From Vibrio splendidus (lineage in GTDB: Bacteria > Pseudomonadota > Gammaproteobacteria > Enterobacterales > Vibrionaceae): a stretch of 64,000 nucleotides of DNA. Within the stretch, counting starts at the first letter, position 1; each line of letters starts with the position of its first letter. Where the stretch lies: contig NZ_AP025509.1 in the NCBI RefSeq assembly GCF_024347615.1, positions 310,001 to 374,000 on the forward strand, written 5' to 3'. Positions 21,756-31,108 of the stretch are shown piece by piece. The translations under genes were made by a program, and so were the position numbers. The notes below the pieces were generated by a model, which saw nothing but the letters and a program-made list of their open reading frames with translations, was not told the DNA's origin and did no database searches.

Positions 21756-22226
21756 TTAGAGTTCGCTTATCATTTGATCAACTAACGCTCGGTTCGTTTC
21801 AGAATCTAGGTTTTTGCTAATCAATTTCTGTGCACTTTGAATAACAGCATCTGCCATATCCGCCTGAAGTTCACGGCGTAACTTTTGACGTTCGCCTTCT
21901 AGCTCAGCTCTACCTTGTTCTAAGATGCGTGCCTTTTCTTGCTCACCTTCTTGGTGAGCTAAGGTGATGATTTCGTTGCGGCGTTTTTTGCCTTGCTCAA
22001 TCAGTTCGGTCACATTTTTTTTCGCATCTGCGACGAGTTGTGCGCCATTTGATTTTGCTAGTTCTAGCTCTTTCGCTGCATTCTCTGAGTGGCGTAAACC
22101 ATCAGCGATTTCTTTTTGGCGCTCGTCTAACATCGCGGTGAGAGGGGGCCATACATATTTCATGCATAGCCAAACAAAAATCACGAATGAGATTGCTTGA
22201 CCAAACATGCTGGCATTTAAGTTCAT
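21756..22226 (-). CDS. atpF: F1Fo ATP synthase subunit b
   Basis: 156 residues, the same length as E. coli subunit b. One N-terminal membrane helix ([19 protein letters not shown]) is followed by a long charged coiled-coil (about 35-150) rich in Glu, Lys and Ala that forms the peripheral stalk. Canonical position between atpE and atpH. Confidence 0.94.
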   Translation of the reverse strand: MNLNASMFGQAISFVIFVWLCMKYVWPPLTAMLDERQKEIADGLRHSENAAKELELAKSNGAQLVADAKKNVTELIEQGKKRRNEIITLAHQEGEQEKARILEQGRAELEGERQKLRRELQADMADAVIQSAQKLISKNLDSETNRALVDQMISEL

Positions 22227-22280
22227 ACCTTCCTCACTAAATCTTGATTATTTACAAATCGATCTTTTCAAAGCTTTTAA

Positions 22281-22517
22281 TTAAGCCACGGCAAAGATGA
22301 TGTATAGACCGATACCAACACCGATCATCGGTACAGCATCCACAAGGCCCATCATGATGAAGAATTGAGTACGAAGCATTGGAGTAAGGTCTGGTTGACG
22401 AGCAACACCTTCAAGATATTTACCCGCTAAGTTACCAATACCAGATGCTGCACCTGCTGCACCTAAACCGATCAGTAATGCACCTGCTACATATAAAACT
22501 GCGCTTACGATATCCAT
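22281..22517 (-). CDS. atpE: F1Fo ATP synthase subunit c (proton type)
   Basis: 78-residue hairpin of two membrane helices with the polar loop RQPD, forming the rotor ring. The ion-carrying carboxylate is Asp60 (MGLVDAVPM), and the Gln and Glu-Ser residues of sodium-binding c subunits are absent, so the enzyme should use protons. The first helix has the glycine-rich packing pattern [12 protein letters not shown]. Confidence 0.95.
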   Translation of the reverse strand: MDIVSAVLYVAGALLIGLGAAGAASGIGNLAGKYLEGVARQPDLTPMLRTQFFIMMGLVDAVPMIGVGIGLYIIFAVA

Positions 22518-22563
22518 TTGTATCTCCGATAAATAATGTGTTAGTTAATTTTTTAGTTATTAA

Positions 22564-23737
<1,174 letters not shown>

Positions 23738-23808
23738 AATAAAACCTTATATTTAACAGTGTAAGTCAATATAAAACACAGTTTGAATATGTTTTGTTAC
23801 TAGCACTT

Positions 23809-23856
23809 ACTTGTTAATAGCAATTTGACTTGTTAATAAACCTTTACTTGTTAACA
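23809..23856. promoter_or_regulatory. Three direct repeats of ACTTGTTAA upstream of atpI
   Basis: ACTTGTTAATA at 23809, the same at 23828, and ACTTGTTAACA at 23846: three copies at 18-19-base spacing, about 70-120 bases before the atpI start. The regular spacing suggests a protein-binding array controlling the atp operon. The regulator is unknown. Confidence 0.5.
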
Positions 23857-24259
23857 AAGAAATAATCTTTCTGGCTTTATATCTCCTGACGAAATTAAAC
23901 GTTAAAAACTAACTCGCTATCGTTTCGACAAAATATAAACTACGCCTAAAATTATGTGATCAAAACGACAAATATCGGCATCAATAATTCCATTTTTGAA
24001 ATGAGTGTTTTTCATTTATGAAAGTAATAGTTCTATTATTAAATCCATGAATATTTAAAATGCTTTGTTTATAGTGAGAAAAGGGAGGTTTTACCCAGAA
24101 AATTAGAGAGAAAAAATATTAAGATATGACGTTATCAATTAAGCATATTCAATGACTTAGAGTCTTTTCTAAATGTGATTACGGGTTGGTATTCGAAGCG
24201 GGGTATAACCAAGATTTTGTTGATATTGAAAGGTTTCGTTTGTGTAGTGAAATAGCAGT

Positions 24260-24400
24260 ATGGTACTCCTTATCATTAAGCTGATTTTTTTTAATATCGT
24301 TATCATATTTTCATTATTGATGTATTGGAACGCGAATCAACACGCCCAGCACCGGGTTCAAGATGAAAGTTTGATGAATAATTCAGCGTCCAACCGCTGA
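24260..24400 (+). CDS. Possible 46-residue single-pass membrane peptide
   Basis: ATG 24260 to TGA 24398. The first half is one continuous hydrophobic helix (LLIIKLIFFNIVIIFSLLMY); the second half is polar (NANQHAQHRVQDESLMNN). There is no good Shine-Dalgarno directly upstream. No family recognised. Supported only by the membrane-helix pattern in an otherwise empty region. Confidence 0.35.
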   Translation: MVLLIIKLIFFNIVIIFSLLMYWNANQHAQHRVQDESLMNNSASNR

Positions 24401-24633
24401 TGCAACAAGATCTAGGGTCAATGATGAGGGCGAGAAAACATACATACAGATGGAAAGTACGGGTTAATTGACTCAAAAATAGAGGTATCGCTGAGGTTGG
24501 GTCGAATTATTATCGGACGAATTCGCAGAGCATCGACCCAGAAGTAACAGTTTCAATACAGAAATAATCGGAATCTAAAGATGTTTGTCGTATCAATAGG
24601 CCTATAGGAAGCGCCTTCATTCATGTTTTTCTA

Positions 24634-25515
24634 TTACTCTTCATAGCTTAGGTATTGAATACACAAGTCATGAAAGGCTTGTGCTTGTGGCGAGATCGTA
24701 CGGTCAGCCAATCTGAAAATACCGATCTGACGCTGTAAGGGCGGGTCAATCAATGGGATCCACACCAAACGGGTTTCATTGGTCGGGAAAGCCAACTTAG
24801 GTAGCGTGGTCACGCCTATCCCGAGTTCTAACACCGAAAACAACGAAGTGATGTTCTCTACCGAATAAAGAGCCTGTTCGCTGAGCATTCGTGCGGGTGT
24901 TGGGTCAAGTAGGGTACAAGTACCGTTGCGAATGAAGGGTTGTTTTAACAAAGTTTGCCATTCTATTCCCTCTCGTTGAGAGGCGATGGGGTTGTCTTTG
25001 AGGCAGACCACACCAATAGGGTCAGAGAGCAAAGGCGTGAAATCGATGCTCTCTTCTTCTAAATGGGAGCTATTTCCGAGGGCAACATCCACCTCTCCAG
25101 AGAGTAATCTCGCTTCCACACCTGCCGCATTATCGTCAATTAAGCTGACCTCAACATTGGGGTACTTTTCGCAAAAAGCCCCTAAAACACTAGGGATTAG
25201 TTTTGCGGCCACTGAAGGGACACTCGCTATTCGAACTCGCCCTTGTTGGCCAGCTGCTGCAGCACGGAGGTCGTTATCTAATGCCTTGTAAACATTTAAG
25301 AATTGAATGATTTTCGGTAAACATATTTCGCCAAAAGGTGTCAGCGTCGATTTGTTGCCCGTTTCAAACAGTGGTTGGCCGAGAATTTTTTCTAGCTCTT
25401 TTATTGATGTTGAAAGTGCCGCTTGCGAGCGATTTGCTCGGTGAGATGCCGCTCTAAATCCGCCTTCTTCGACCACTAAAACAAAATGTTTTAACTGTTG
25501 TAGCTTAATACTCAT
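24634..25515 (-). CDS. LysR-family regulator of the RidA/aldehyde dehydrogenase/BCCT cluster
   Basis: 293 residues. The N-terminal helix-turn-helix contains FRAASHRANRSQAALSTSIKELEKIL; the effector domain runs from about residue 90 (GRVRIASVPSVAAKLIPSVL). It is divergent from the ridA-like gene, with about 157 bases between. A TGATA-N9-TATCA dyad at 25563-25581 in that gap is a likely LysR site. By position it should regulate the catabolic genes that follow and sense an intermediate or the imported compound (inference). Confidence 0.88.
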   Translation of the reverse strand: MSIKLQQLKHFVLVVEEGGFRAASHRANRSQAALSTSIKELEKILGQPLFETGNKSTLTPFGEICLPKIIQFLNVYKALDNDLRAAAAGQQGRVRIASVPSVAAKLIPSVLGAFCEKYPNVEVSLIDDNAAGVEARLLSGEVDVALGNSSHLEEESIDFTPLLSDPIGVVCLKDNPIASQREGIEWQTLLKQPFIRNGTCTLLDPTPARMLSEQALYSVENITSLFSVLELGIGVTTLPKLAFPTNETRLVWIPLIDPPLQRQIGIFRLADRTISPQAQAFHDLCIQYLSYEE

Positions 25516-25562
25516 GACAGGAATCCTTCTCTAGGCCTTGCTATACCTTACTTTTTTAAAGG

Positions 25563-25581
25563 TGATAGATTTTATTTATCA
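25563..25581. promoter_or_regulatory. Candidate LysR-type operator between divergent regulator and ridA
   Basis: TGATA-N9-TATCA, a dyad containing the T-N11-A pattern typical of LysR-family sites. A related half (GATTTATCA) recurs at 25603-25611, about 30 bases away, as in the paired recognition and activation sites of these regulators. Confidence 0.5.
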
Positions 25582-25672
25582 AATGCACAAAATTTACCGT
25601 TAGATTTATCAGCCGTCAAGGTGCAGTATTTAACCATCTTGAAACATAGTTGTTACAAAGTTGGATGGAATC

Positions 25673-26071
25673 GTGAACGCACAAACTAAAAAACACCCAG
25701 TAAAAACCGAGCTTTTCGCTTCAAAAGCACCACTAGAGTGGGCAATCGTTAATAACGGCACTCTATACACAGCGCAGATTCCAATTGATGAAACTGGCGC
25801 AGTAGTAGAAGGCGGTATCGAAGCGCAAACGCGTCAGACTTTTAACAACCTTGTTCATACGTTGGAGTGTGCAGGCGAATCTATGGATTCAGTGCTGCAA
25901 GTTCTGATTTACGTGACAGACCGTGAATATCTAAAAACGGTCAACAGCGTATACGGAGAATACTTCAATGCACCTTATCCAAACCGTGCTGCGGTCGTCG
26001 TTGCAGGGTTAGCAAGAGAAGAAATGTTGGTTGAGTTCGTGGTTTACGCATCAGCCTCTCAACCTGAATAA
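25673..26071 (+). CDS. RidA-family protein (enamine/imine deaminase)
   Basis: About 132 residues. RidA proteins hydrolyse reactive enamine or imine intermediates released by PLP and flavin enzymes. The family core is visible: LYTAQIPIDETGAVVEGGIEAQTRQTFNNL, then a conserved Arg in PYPNRAAVVVAGLAREEMLVEFVVYA. The chain is slightly long at its N-terminus. The frame is open from TTG 25661; GTG 25673 with GGATGGA just before gives a sensible N-terminus (MNAQTKKHPV). First gene of the plus-strand cluster; its presence suggests that the pathway makes an imine. Confidence 0.87.
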   Translation: MNAQTKKHPVKTELFASKAPLEWAIVNNGTLYTAQIPIDETGAVVEGGIEAQTRQTFNNLVHTLECAGESMDSVLQVLIYVTDREYLKTVNSVYGEYFNAPYPNRAAVVVAGLAREEMLVEFVVYASASQPE

Positions 26072-26257
26072 AGATACTGTGAACTGAGGCAATTTGCGGA
26101 TCAAAGCTATTTGTCTGTAAAGATCTTTATTGATACAAGCGTCTTGGTTCAGTTTTAGATACAAGATTTAAACGTTATTTCTTATATAAATTAACGTTTT
26201 ATTCATTAATCAGATGGTTGCCAGGCTCAAACGCAACCTAACCGTTACAAGGACAGA

Positions 26258-27721
26258 ATGATGACTCAATTACAGAATGTTCAAGCAGAAAACGCACTTT
26301 ACATTGGCGGCGAATGGCAAGCGGGTGTAAGCACCGTTGCGAACATTAACCCATCAGATATTTCTGAAAACATCGGTAACTTTGCACAAGCAAGTGCTGA
26401 CCAAGTCCAACAAGCGATTTCAGCGGCAAAGCACGCTCAACCAGAGTGGGAAAAAACGCCTATTGAACGTAAGCAAGCAGTACTTCAAGCAATCGGTGAT
26501 GAGCTGATTGCACGTTGTGATGAGCTAGGTACGTTACTTTCTCGTGAAGAAGGTAAGCCTTTTGCTGAAGGTCGTGGCGAAATTTACCGCGCAGGTCAGT
26601 TCTTCCAGTACTTTGCGGCTGAAGTGCTTCGTCAAATTGGCGACAACGCAGAATCAGTACGCCCAGGCGTTTCTGTAGAAGTGACTCGTGAAGCGGTGGG
26701 TGTTATCGGCATCATCTCTCCTTGGAACTTCCCGACCGCGACTGCTGCTTGGAAAATCGCTCCAGCGCTTGCTTTCGGTAACAGCGTTATCTGGAAACCA
26801 GCAAACCTAACACCAGCAAGTGCGGTTGCGCTAACTGAGATTATCCACCGCCAAGGCATGCCAGCAGGCACGTTCAACCTCGTTCTAGGTAGTGGTTCTA
26901 AAGTAGGTGATGCACTGATCAACTCTAAAGAAGTGAACGGTGTGAGCTTTACTGGTTCTGTTGACACGGGTCGTAAGGTTGCCGCTGCTACAGCGCCAAA
27001 CTTCGTTCGTTGCCAATTAGAGATGGGCAGTAAGAACGCACTTGTGGTTGCTGATGATGCTGATATCCAAACAGCTGTTGATGCAACTATCGCAGGTTCG
27101 TTCTCTGGCGCAGGTCAAAAATGTACAGCATCTTCTCGTCTTGTGGTTATGGATGGTATTCACGACCAATACGTTGAAGCACTGATCAAACGTATGAGCG
27201 AGCTGAAAGTCGGTCACGCACTAGAAGACGGCGTGTTCATGGGGCCTGTTGTTGACGGCAACCAACTTGAAGCAAACCTGGGTTGGGTTGAGAAAGCACG
27301 TCAAAGCGGCGGTGAGCTAGCATTTGGTGGCGAACGCCTAAGCATGAAACACGAAGGTTTCTACATGTCTCCAACGCTGTTCTTAAACACTAAGAACGAT
27401 TGGGAAGTGAACCAAGAAGAAGTGTTTGCACCAATGGCAAGTGTGATTCGTGTCGCTGACCTAGAAGAGGTTATCGCGACAACCAACGATACTCGCTTTG
27501 GTCTAACGGGCGGCATCATTACTCAAAGCCTACGTACTAGCGCAATGTTCAAGCAACAAGCGCAAACAGGTTGTGTGATGGTGAACCTACCAACAGCAGG
27601 TACAGATTACCACGTACCGTTTGGTGGTCGTAAAGAGTCTAGTTTCGGCCCTCGCGAGCAAGGTCAATACGCGAAAGAGTTCTACACAGTTGTGAAGACC
27701 GCTTACCAGCGTCCTTACTAA
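26258..27721 (+). CDS. NAD(P)-dependent aldehyde dehydrogenase (semialdehyde dehydrogenase type)
   Basis: 487 residues, cytoplasmic. Catalytic Cys289 (GAGQKCTASSR) and general base Glu255 (CQLEMGSKN) are in place. The cofactor-binding motifs GIISPWNFP and SFTGSVDTGRKV are intact. ELGGKN is replaced by EMGSKN, which I associate with alpha-ketoglutarate-semialdehyde dehydrogenases and related enzymes, so a carboxylated aldehyde is a reasonable substrate guess. Two ATGs (26258, 26261) follow ACAAGGACAG. It lies in the cluster with RidA, an M19-like protein and a BCCT transporter, probably as the step oxidising an aldehyde product. Confidence 0.88.
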   Translation: MMTQLQNVQAENALYIGGEWQAGVSTVANINPSDISENIGNFAQASADQVQQAISAAKHAQPEWEKTPIERKQAVLQAIGDELIARCDELGTLLSREEGKPFAEGRGEIYRAGQFFQYFAAEVLRQIGDNAESVRPGVSVEVTREAVGVIGIISPWNFPTATAAWKIAPALAFGNSVIWKPANLTPASAVALTEIIHRQGMPAGTFNLVLGSGSKVGDALINSKEVNGVSFTGSVDTGRKVAAATAPNFVRCQLEMGSKNALVVADDADIQTAVDATIAGSFSGAGQKCTASSRLVVMDGIHDQYVEALIKRMSELKVGHALEDGVFMGPVVDGNQLEANLGWVEKARQSGGELAFGGERLSMKHEGFYMSPTLFLNTKNDWEVNQEEVFAPMASVIRVADLEEVIATTNDTRFGLTGGIITQSLRTSAMFKQQAQTGCVMVNLPTAGTDYHVPFGGRKESSFGPREQGQYAKEFYTVVKTAYQRPY

Positions 27722-27878
27722 TCGGCTTTTTATTAATTAGCTCTCTATTAATTAGAACGGGATGGCTGGAGACATTAAGCCCCTAGCTATCCAGCTATCG
27801 AATTGGCCTGATTCACAAAGTCAGGCCAACATCCAAACTCAACACAACAAATGAAATTAGAGACGTGATTTAACCCAT

Positions 27879-27913
27879 TTTTGAAAACATGTTATTTGAG
27901 CGTGTTTTCAAAA
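27879..27913. promoter_or_regulatory. Perfect inverted repeat upstream of the dipeptidase-like gene
   Basis: TTTTGAAAACA-N13-TGTTTTCAAAA, 11-bp arms, ending 36 bases before ATG 27950. It may be an operator or an mRNA hairpin near the start. A separate hairpin TTGGCCTGA/TCAGGCCAA lies at 27803-27829, without a T-run. Confidence 0.5.
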
Positions 27914-27949
27914 CCGAGCTAGAACACTGAGCTTTCAATAGGAGTGGTT

Positions 27950-28945
27950 ATGTACCAGCAACGGATTGTTATAGATGGATTGCAATACTGCAATTGGAAC
28001 AGAGAATACTTCCAAACACTAAAGGCGAGCGGCATTACAGCAGTTCACGCTACCGCGGTTTACCACGAGACAGCTCGTGAAACCTTATCTCGCTTTGCAG
28101 AGTGGAACTTAAGATTCGAGCAAAATGCAGACATTATCATGCCAATTCATTCAATGGCTGATGTTGAAACTGCGAAAGCGACGGGCAAAGTCGGCATTTT
28201 TCTAGGTGCTCAAAACTGTTCTCCAATCGACGATGAGATTGGTCTTATCGAAGTGATGCGTAAGCAAGGTCTTCTGATCATGCAACTGACGTACAACAAC
28301 CAGAGCTTATTGGCGACGGGTTGCTACGAGAAGAACGATACGGGTATTACTCGCTTTGGTAAGCAAGCAATCGAAGAGATGAACCGAGTGGGCATGATCA
28401 TCGATATGTCTCACAGTGCCGAGCGTTCAACGCTTGAGGCGATTGACCTGTCTTCTCGTCCTATTTGTATCAGCCATGCGAACCCAACGTTTGCTCATGA
28501 TGCACTACGAAACAAATCAAACGATGTGATTAAAGCCCTAACCGCACGCGGTGGCTTAATCGGATTCAGCTTATACCCATTCCACCTACCAAATGGCAGC
28601 CAATGTACGTTGGAAGATTTCTGCCAAATGGTTGCGACTACCGCTGACATGGTTGGCGTAGAACACCTAGGTATTGGTAGTGACCTATGCTTAAACCAAC
28701 CTCAAGCCGTTCTTGAATGGATGAGAAATGGTCGTTGGTCTAAAGCAATGGACTACGGCGAAGGCTCTGCGAACAACTCAGGTTGGCCAGATGCGTTGCC
28801 TTGGTTCTGTGGTAGTGCGGGTATGGAAAATATTTATAACGGATTGATGCGCCATGGTTTCAGCGAGTCTGAAGCTGGGCAAGTCTTGGGAGAAAACTGG
28901 TTTAACTTCTTGAAAGATGGCCTAGAGCCTCAAAGCAAGGGTTAA
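27950..28945 (+). CDS. M19 membrane-dipeptidase-family protein lacking usual metal ligands
   Basis: 331 residues, TIM-barrel amidohydrolase fold. The two C-terminal-side His ligands are seen at His155 (DMSHS) and His176 (ISHANP), and IGSDLCLN near residue 240 is conserved. The N-terminal HxD metal motif is absent: residues 9-13 are DGLQY where active dipeptidases have DGHxD. The bridging Glu position reads GAQN (Gln88). From memory, the dipeptidase-like protein in the Pseudomonas aeruginosa glycine-betaine/dimethylglycine locus shares this departure and the local pattern IDGL...NRE. The real reaction is therefore unlikely to be simple dipeptide hydrolysis. ATG 27950 has AGGAG upstream. Confidence 0.8.
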   Translation: MYQQRIVIDGLQYCNWNREYFQTLKASGITAVHATAVYHETARETLSRFAEWNLRFEQNADIIMPIHSMADVETAKATGKVGIFLGAQNCSPIDDEIGLIEVMRKQGLLIMQLTYNNQSLLATGCYEKNDTGITRFGKQAIEEMNRVGMIIDMSHSAERSTLEAIDLSSRPICISHANPTFAHDALRNKSNDVIKALTARGGLIGFSLYPFHLPNGSQCTLEDFCQMVATTADMVGVEHLGIGSDLCLNQPQAVLEWMRNGRWSKAMDYGEGSANNSGWPDALPWFCGSAGMENIYNGLMRHGFSESEAGQVLGENWFNFLKDGLEPQSKG

Positions 28946-29176
28946 GTGTTTTCTCACTAGCAATCATCGAATTAGCAGCCTTCTAATTAACCTTCATTTA
29001 GAAGTGCTGTTGTAACCAATTTAACTATTCAAAAGGAACAACGGTCTATTTCGCAACGCGGTAACCCAAACATGGATTAGCCTGCCCAACACAAAAAACA
29101 ATAGGGCAGGTGTTAAATACACCTCTTGTAGTCATCATTTAAATGACAGCTGCAAAGAAACCTCTGGAGTCAGAGT

Positions 29177-30772
29177 ATGTCTGATTTAACCAATAGCGTG
29201 AAATCTTCAAACGTAAATGCGGGTCAAGCAAACACAGCAAGCAAAAAACCTCAGTCTGAATCTACTTCAGACAAATTAGGACTAACCAATCCAGCACTTT
29301 GGTACAGCGGCGGTTTTATCGCTCTGTTCGTAACGCTTGCTTTGTTTGATGGGGAGCTACTCTCTACCCTAGTAAACACGGGCTTTGCATGGTCTGTAAA
29401 AGTGTTCGGCCCTTATTGGCAAATGCTTCTTCTTCTGACTTTTCTTATTGGTCTTGGCCTGGCGGCAGGGCGAACAGGCAAGGTTATCCTAGGCGGCATC
29501 GCGAAACCTGAAATGGATGGCTTCCGTTGGATGGCGATCATCTTCTGTACGCTACTTGCGGGCGGCGGTGTGTTTTGGGCAGCAGCAGAGCCGATCGCAC
29601 ACTACGTTAACCCACCACCTTTGTATGGCGCACAAGAAAACGCACAGCAAGGCGCAGTGAATGCGTTATCACAATCATTCATGCACTGGGGTTTCCTCGC
29701 ATGGGCAATTGTGGGCAGCTTAACGTCTATCGTGGTTATGCACCTTCACTACGACAAAGGCTTGCCTCTTAAACCTCGTATTTTGCTTTACCCAGTTTTG
29801 GGCGAAAGAGCACTGAAAGGCCATACCGGCGCACTGATTGATGCATGTTGTATTGTCGCTGTAGCAGCGGGTACCATCGGTCCGATCGGCTTCTTGGGCT
29901 TGCAAGTCAGCTACGCTCTGAATGAACTGTTTGGTATTCCAGATGGCTTCACAACTCAGCTAATCATCATCTTGTTCGCTATCGTGCTTTATACATTGTC
30001 GGCATTAAGTGGTCTAAACCGCGGAATGCAAATGCTAAGCCGTTACAACGTAATTTTAGCAATGGCATTGATGGTTTATATCCTTATCTTTGGTCCAACG
30101 AACTTCATCTTCAATGGCTACATTCAAGGTGTAGGCAGCATGATAGATAACTTCATCCCAATGGCCACATACCGTGGTGACGAAGGTTGGTTAAGCTGGT
30201 GGACAGTGTTTTTCTGGGGTTGGTTCTTAGGTTACGGCCCAATGATGGCAATCTTCATCGCTCGTATTTCACGCGGCCGTAGTATTCGCCAATTGGTATC
30301 AACCATTAGCCTTATCGCACCGTTTGTAACTTGCTTCTGGTTCACGATTGTTGGTGGCTCTGGTCTTGCGTTTGAAATTGCAGATCCAGGCAGCGTAAGT
30401 AAAGCGTTCGAAGGCTTCAACTTACCAGGCGCACTACTGGCGGTAACTCAGCAGCTACCTATGCCGATGCTTATCTCTATTCTGTTCTTGATCTTAACCA
30501 CGATCTTCATCGTAACGACCGGTGACTCGATGACTTACACCATCAGTGTGGTTATCAGTGGTGAGACAGAACCGAATGCAATTATTCGTACTTTCTGGGG
30601 TGTGATGATGGGGGTAACAGCGTTGATTCTGATTTCCCTAGGTTCTGGCGGTATTTCAGCGCTGCAATCGTTCATTGTTATCACAGCGGTACCCGTGTCC
30701 TTAATCTTACTGCCATCGCTCTGGAATGCGCCTCAAATCGCAATCAAGATGGCAAAAGAACAGGGTTTTTAA
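29177..30772 (+). CDS. BCCT-family transporter with altered substrate-site Trp box
   Basis: 531 residues, inner membrane, about 12 hydrophobic segments. BCCT carriers import betaine, choline, carnitine and related quaternary amines. The family hallmark in TM8 is present as FFWGWFLGYGP (residues 346-355), followed by FIARISRGRSIRQ. Compared with BetP (WAWWISW), two of the aromatic cage positions change to Phe350 and Tyr353, so the substrate may differ from glycine betaine. The first 30 residues are polar and Ser/Asn-rich; no long C-terminal osmosensor extension is present, which favours nutrient uptake over osmoregulation. Start ATG 29177 with CTGGAG upstream. Confidence 0.9.
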   Translation: MSDLTNSVKSSNVNAGQANTASKKPQSESTSDKLGLTNPALWYSGGFIALFVTLALFDGELLSTLVNTGFAWSVKVFGPYWQMLLLLTFLIGLGLAAGRTGKVILGGIAKPEMDGFRWMAIIFCTLLAGGGVFWAAAEPIAHYVNPPPLYGAQENAQQGAVNALSQSFMHWGFLAWAIVGSLTSIVVMHLHYDKGLPLKPRILLYPVLGERALKGHTGALIDACCIVAVAAGTIGPIGFLGLQVSYALNELFGIPDGFTTQLIIILFAIVLYTLSALSGLNRGMQMLSRYNVILAMALMVYILIFGPTNFIFNGYIQGVGSMIDNFIPMATYRGDEGWLSWWTVFFWGWFLGYGPMMAIFIARISRGRSIRQLVSTISLIAPFVTCFWFTIVGGSGLAFEIADPGSVSKAFEGFNLPGALLAVTQQLPMPMLISILFLILTTIFIVTTGDSMTYTISVVISGETEPNAIIRTFWGVMMGVTALILISLGSGGISALQSFIVITAVPVSLILLPSLWNAPQIAIKMAKEQGF

Positions 30773-30858
30773 AGAGCAGGCTTTTTTAAATAAAAGGGCT
30801 CTGTAAGACAAGAACTCTGTAAAAAAGAGACTGTAAGAAATTGATTAAGTAAGAACAA

Positions 30859-30965
30859 ATCAGCCTTCGAAAGAAGGCTGATGCAAAAATTCCGAAAGGA
30901 ACAGAAAACCCGAACTGGTGAAAATACACCGGACGGCAAAGTATTTAGGTCAATCGATCTAGTCA
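30859..30965 (+). ncRNA. Strongly folded leader or small RNA, unclassified
   Basis: Between the BCCT gene and the next gene are successive hairpins: a perfect 10-bp stem with GAAA loop (ATCAGCCTTC/GAAGGCTGAT, 30859-30882), then TTCC-GAAA-GGAA, then CTGGTG-AAAATA-CACCGG, followed by ACGGCAAAG and a small AGGTC/GATCT stem. No T-run follows. It looks like a structured 5' leader for the gene at 31109. Short motifs recall class-I c-di-GMP riboswitches, but the 3' core is missing, so no class is assigned. Confidence 0.4.
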
Positions 30966-31108
30966 GGACAAATAATAAGGGGTGAGCTCGCTTGCCCCAC
31001 ATAACGTGAAAGCTAACCAGCATACTGTAACAACGAATGCTTCAAATGACGGCAACGATCGGTTCTGAATGGCTAGCAAAATCCTATAACTATAAGGTGG
31101 TGAGCAAA

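Larger units (their letters stand above)
23738..24633. other. 896-base AT-rich intergenic region upstream of the atp operon
   Basis: No large gene on either strand. The part next to atpI must hold the operon promoter; on the minus strand TTCAAA and TACACT about 18 bases apart, ending some 30 bases before the atpI start, are a weak candidate pair. It also holds three ACTTGTTAA repeats (23809-23856) and a possible 46-codon membrane-peptide ORF (24260-24400). The remainder, about 24401-24633, shows nothing I can interpret. Confidence 0.7.

Noticed and set aside
30859..30965. Class-I c-di-GMP (GEMM) riboswitch
   Set aside because: Some 5' motifs are similar (ACAG, AAACC, GGACG-CAAAG), but the base-paired second helix with its receptor and the conserved 3' GGTAGC...GTTACC part are absent. 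Left as an unclassified structured leader.
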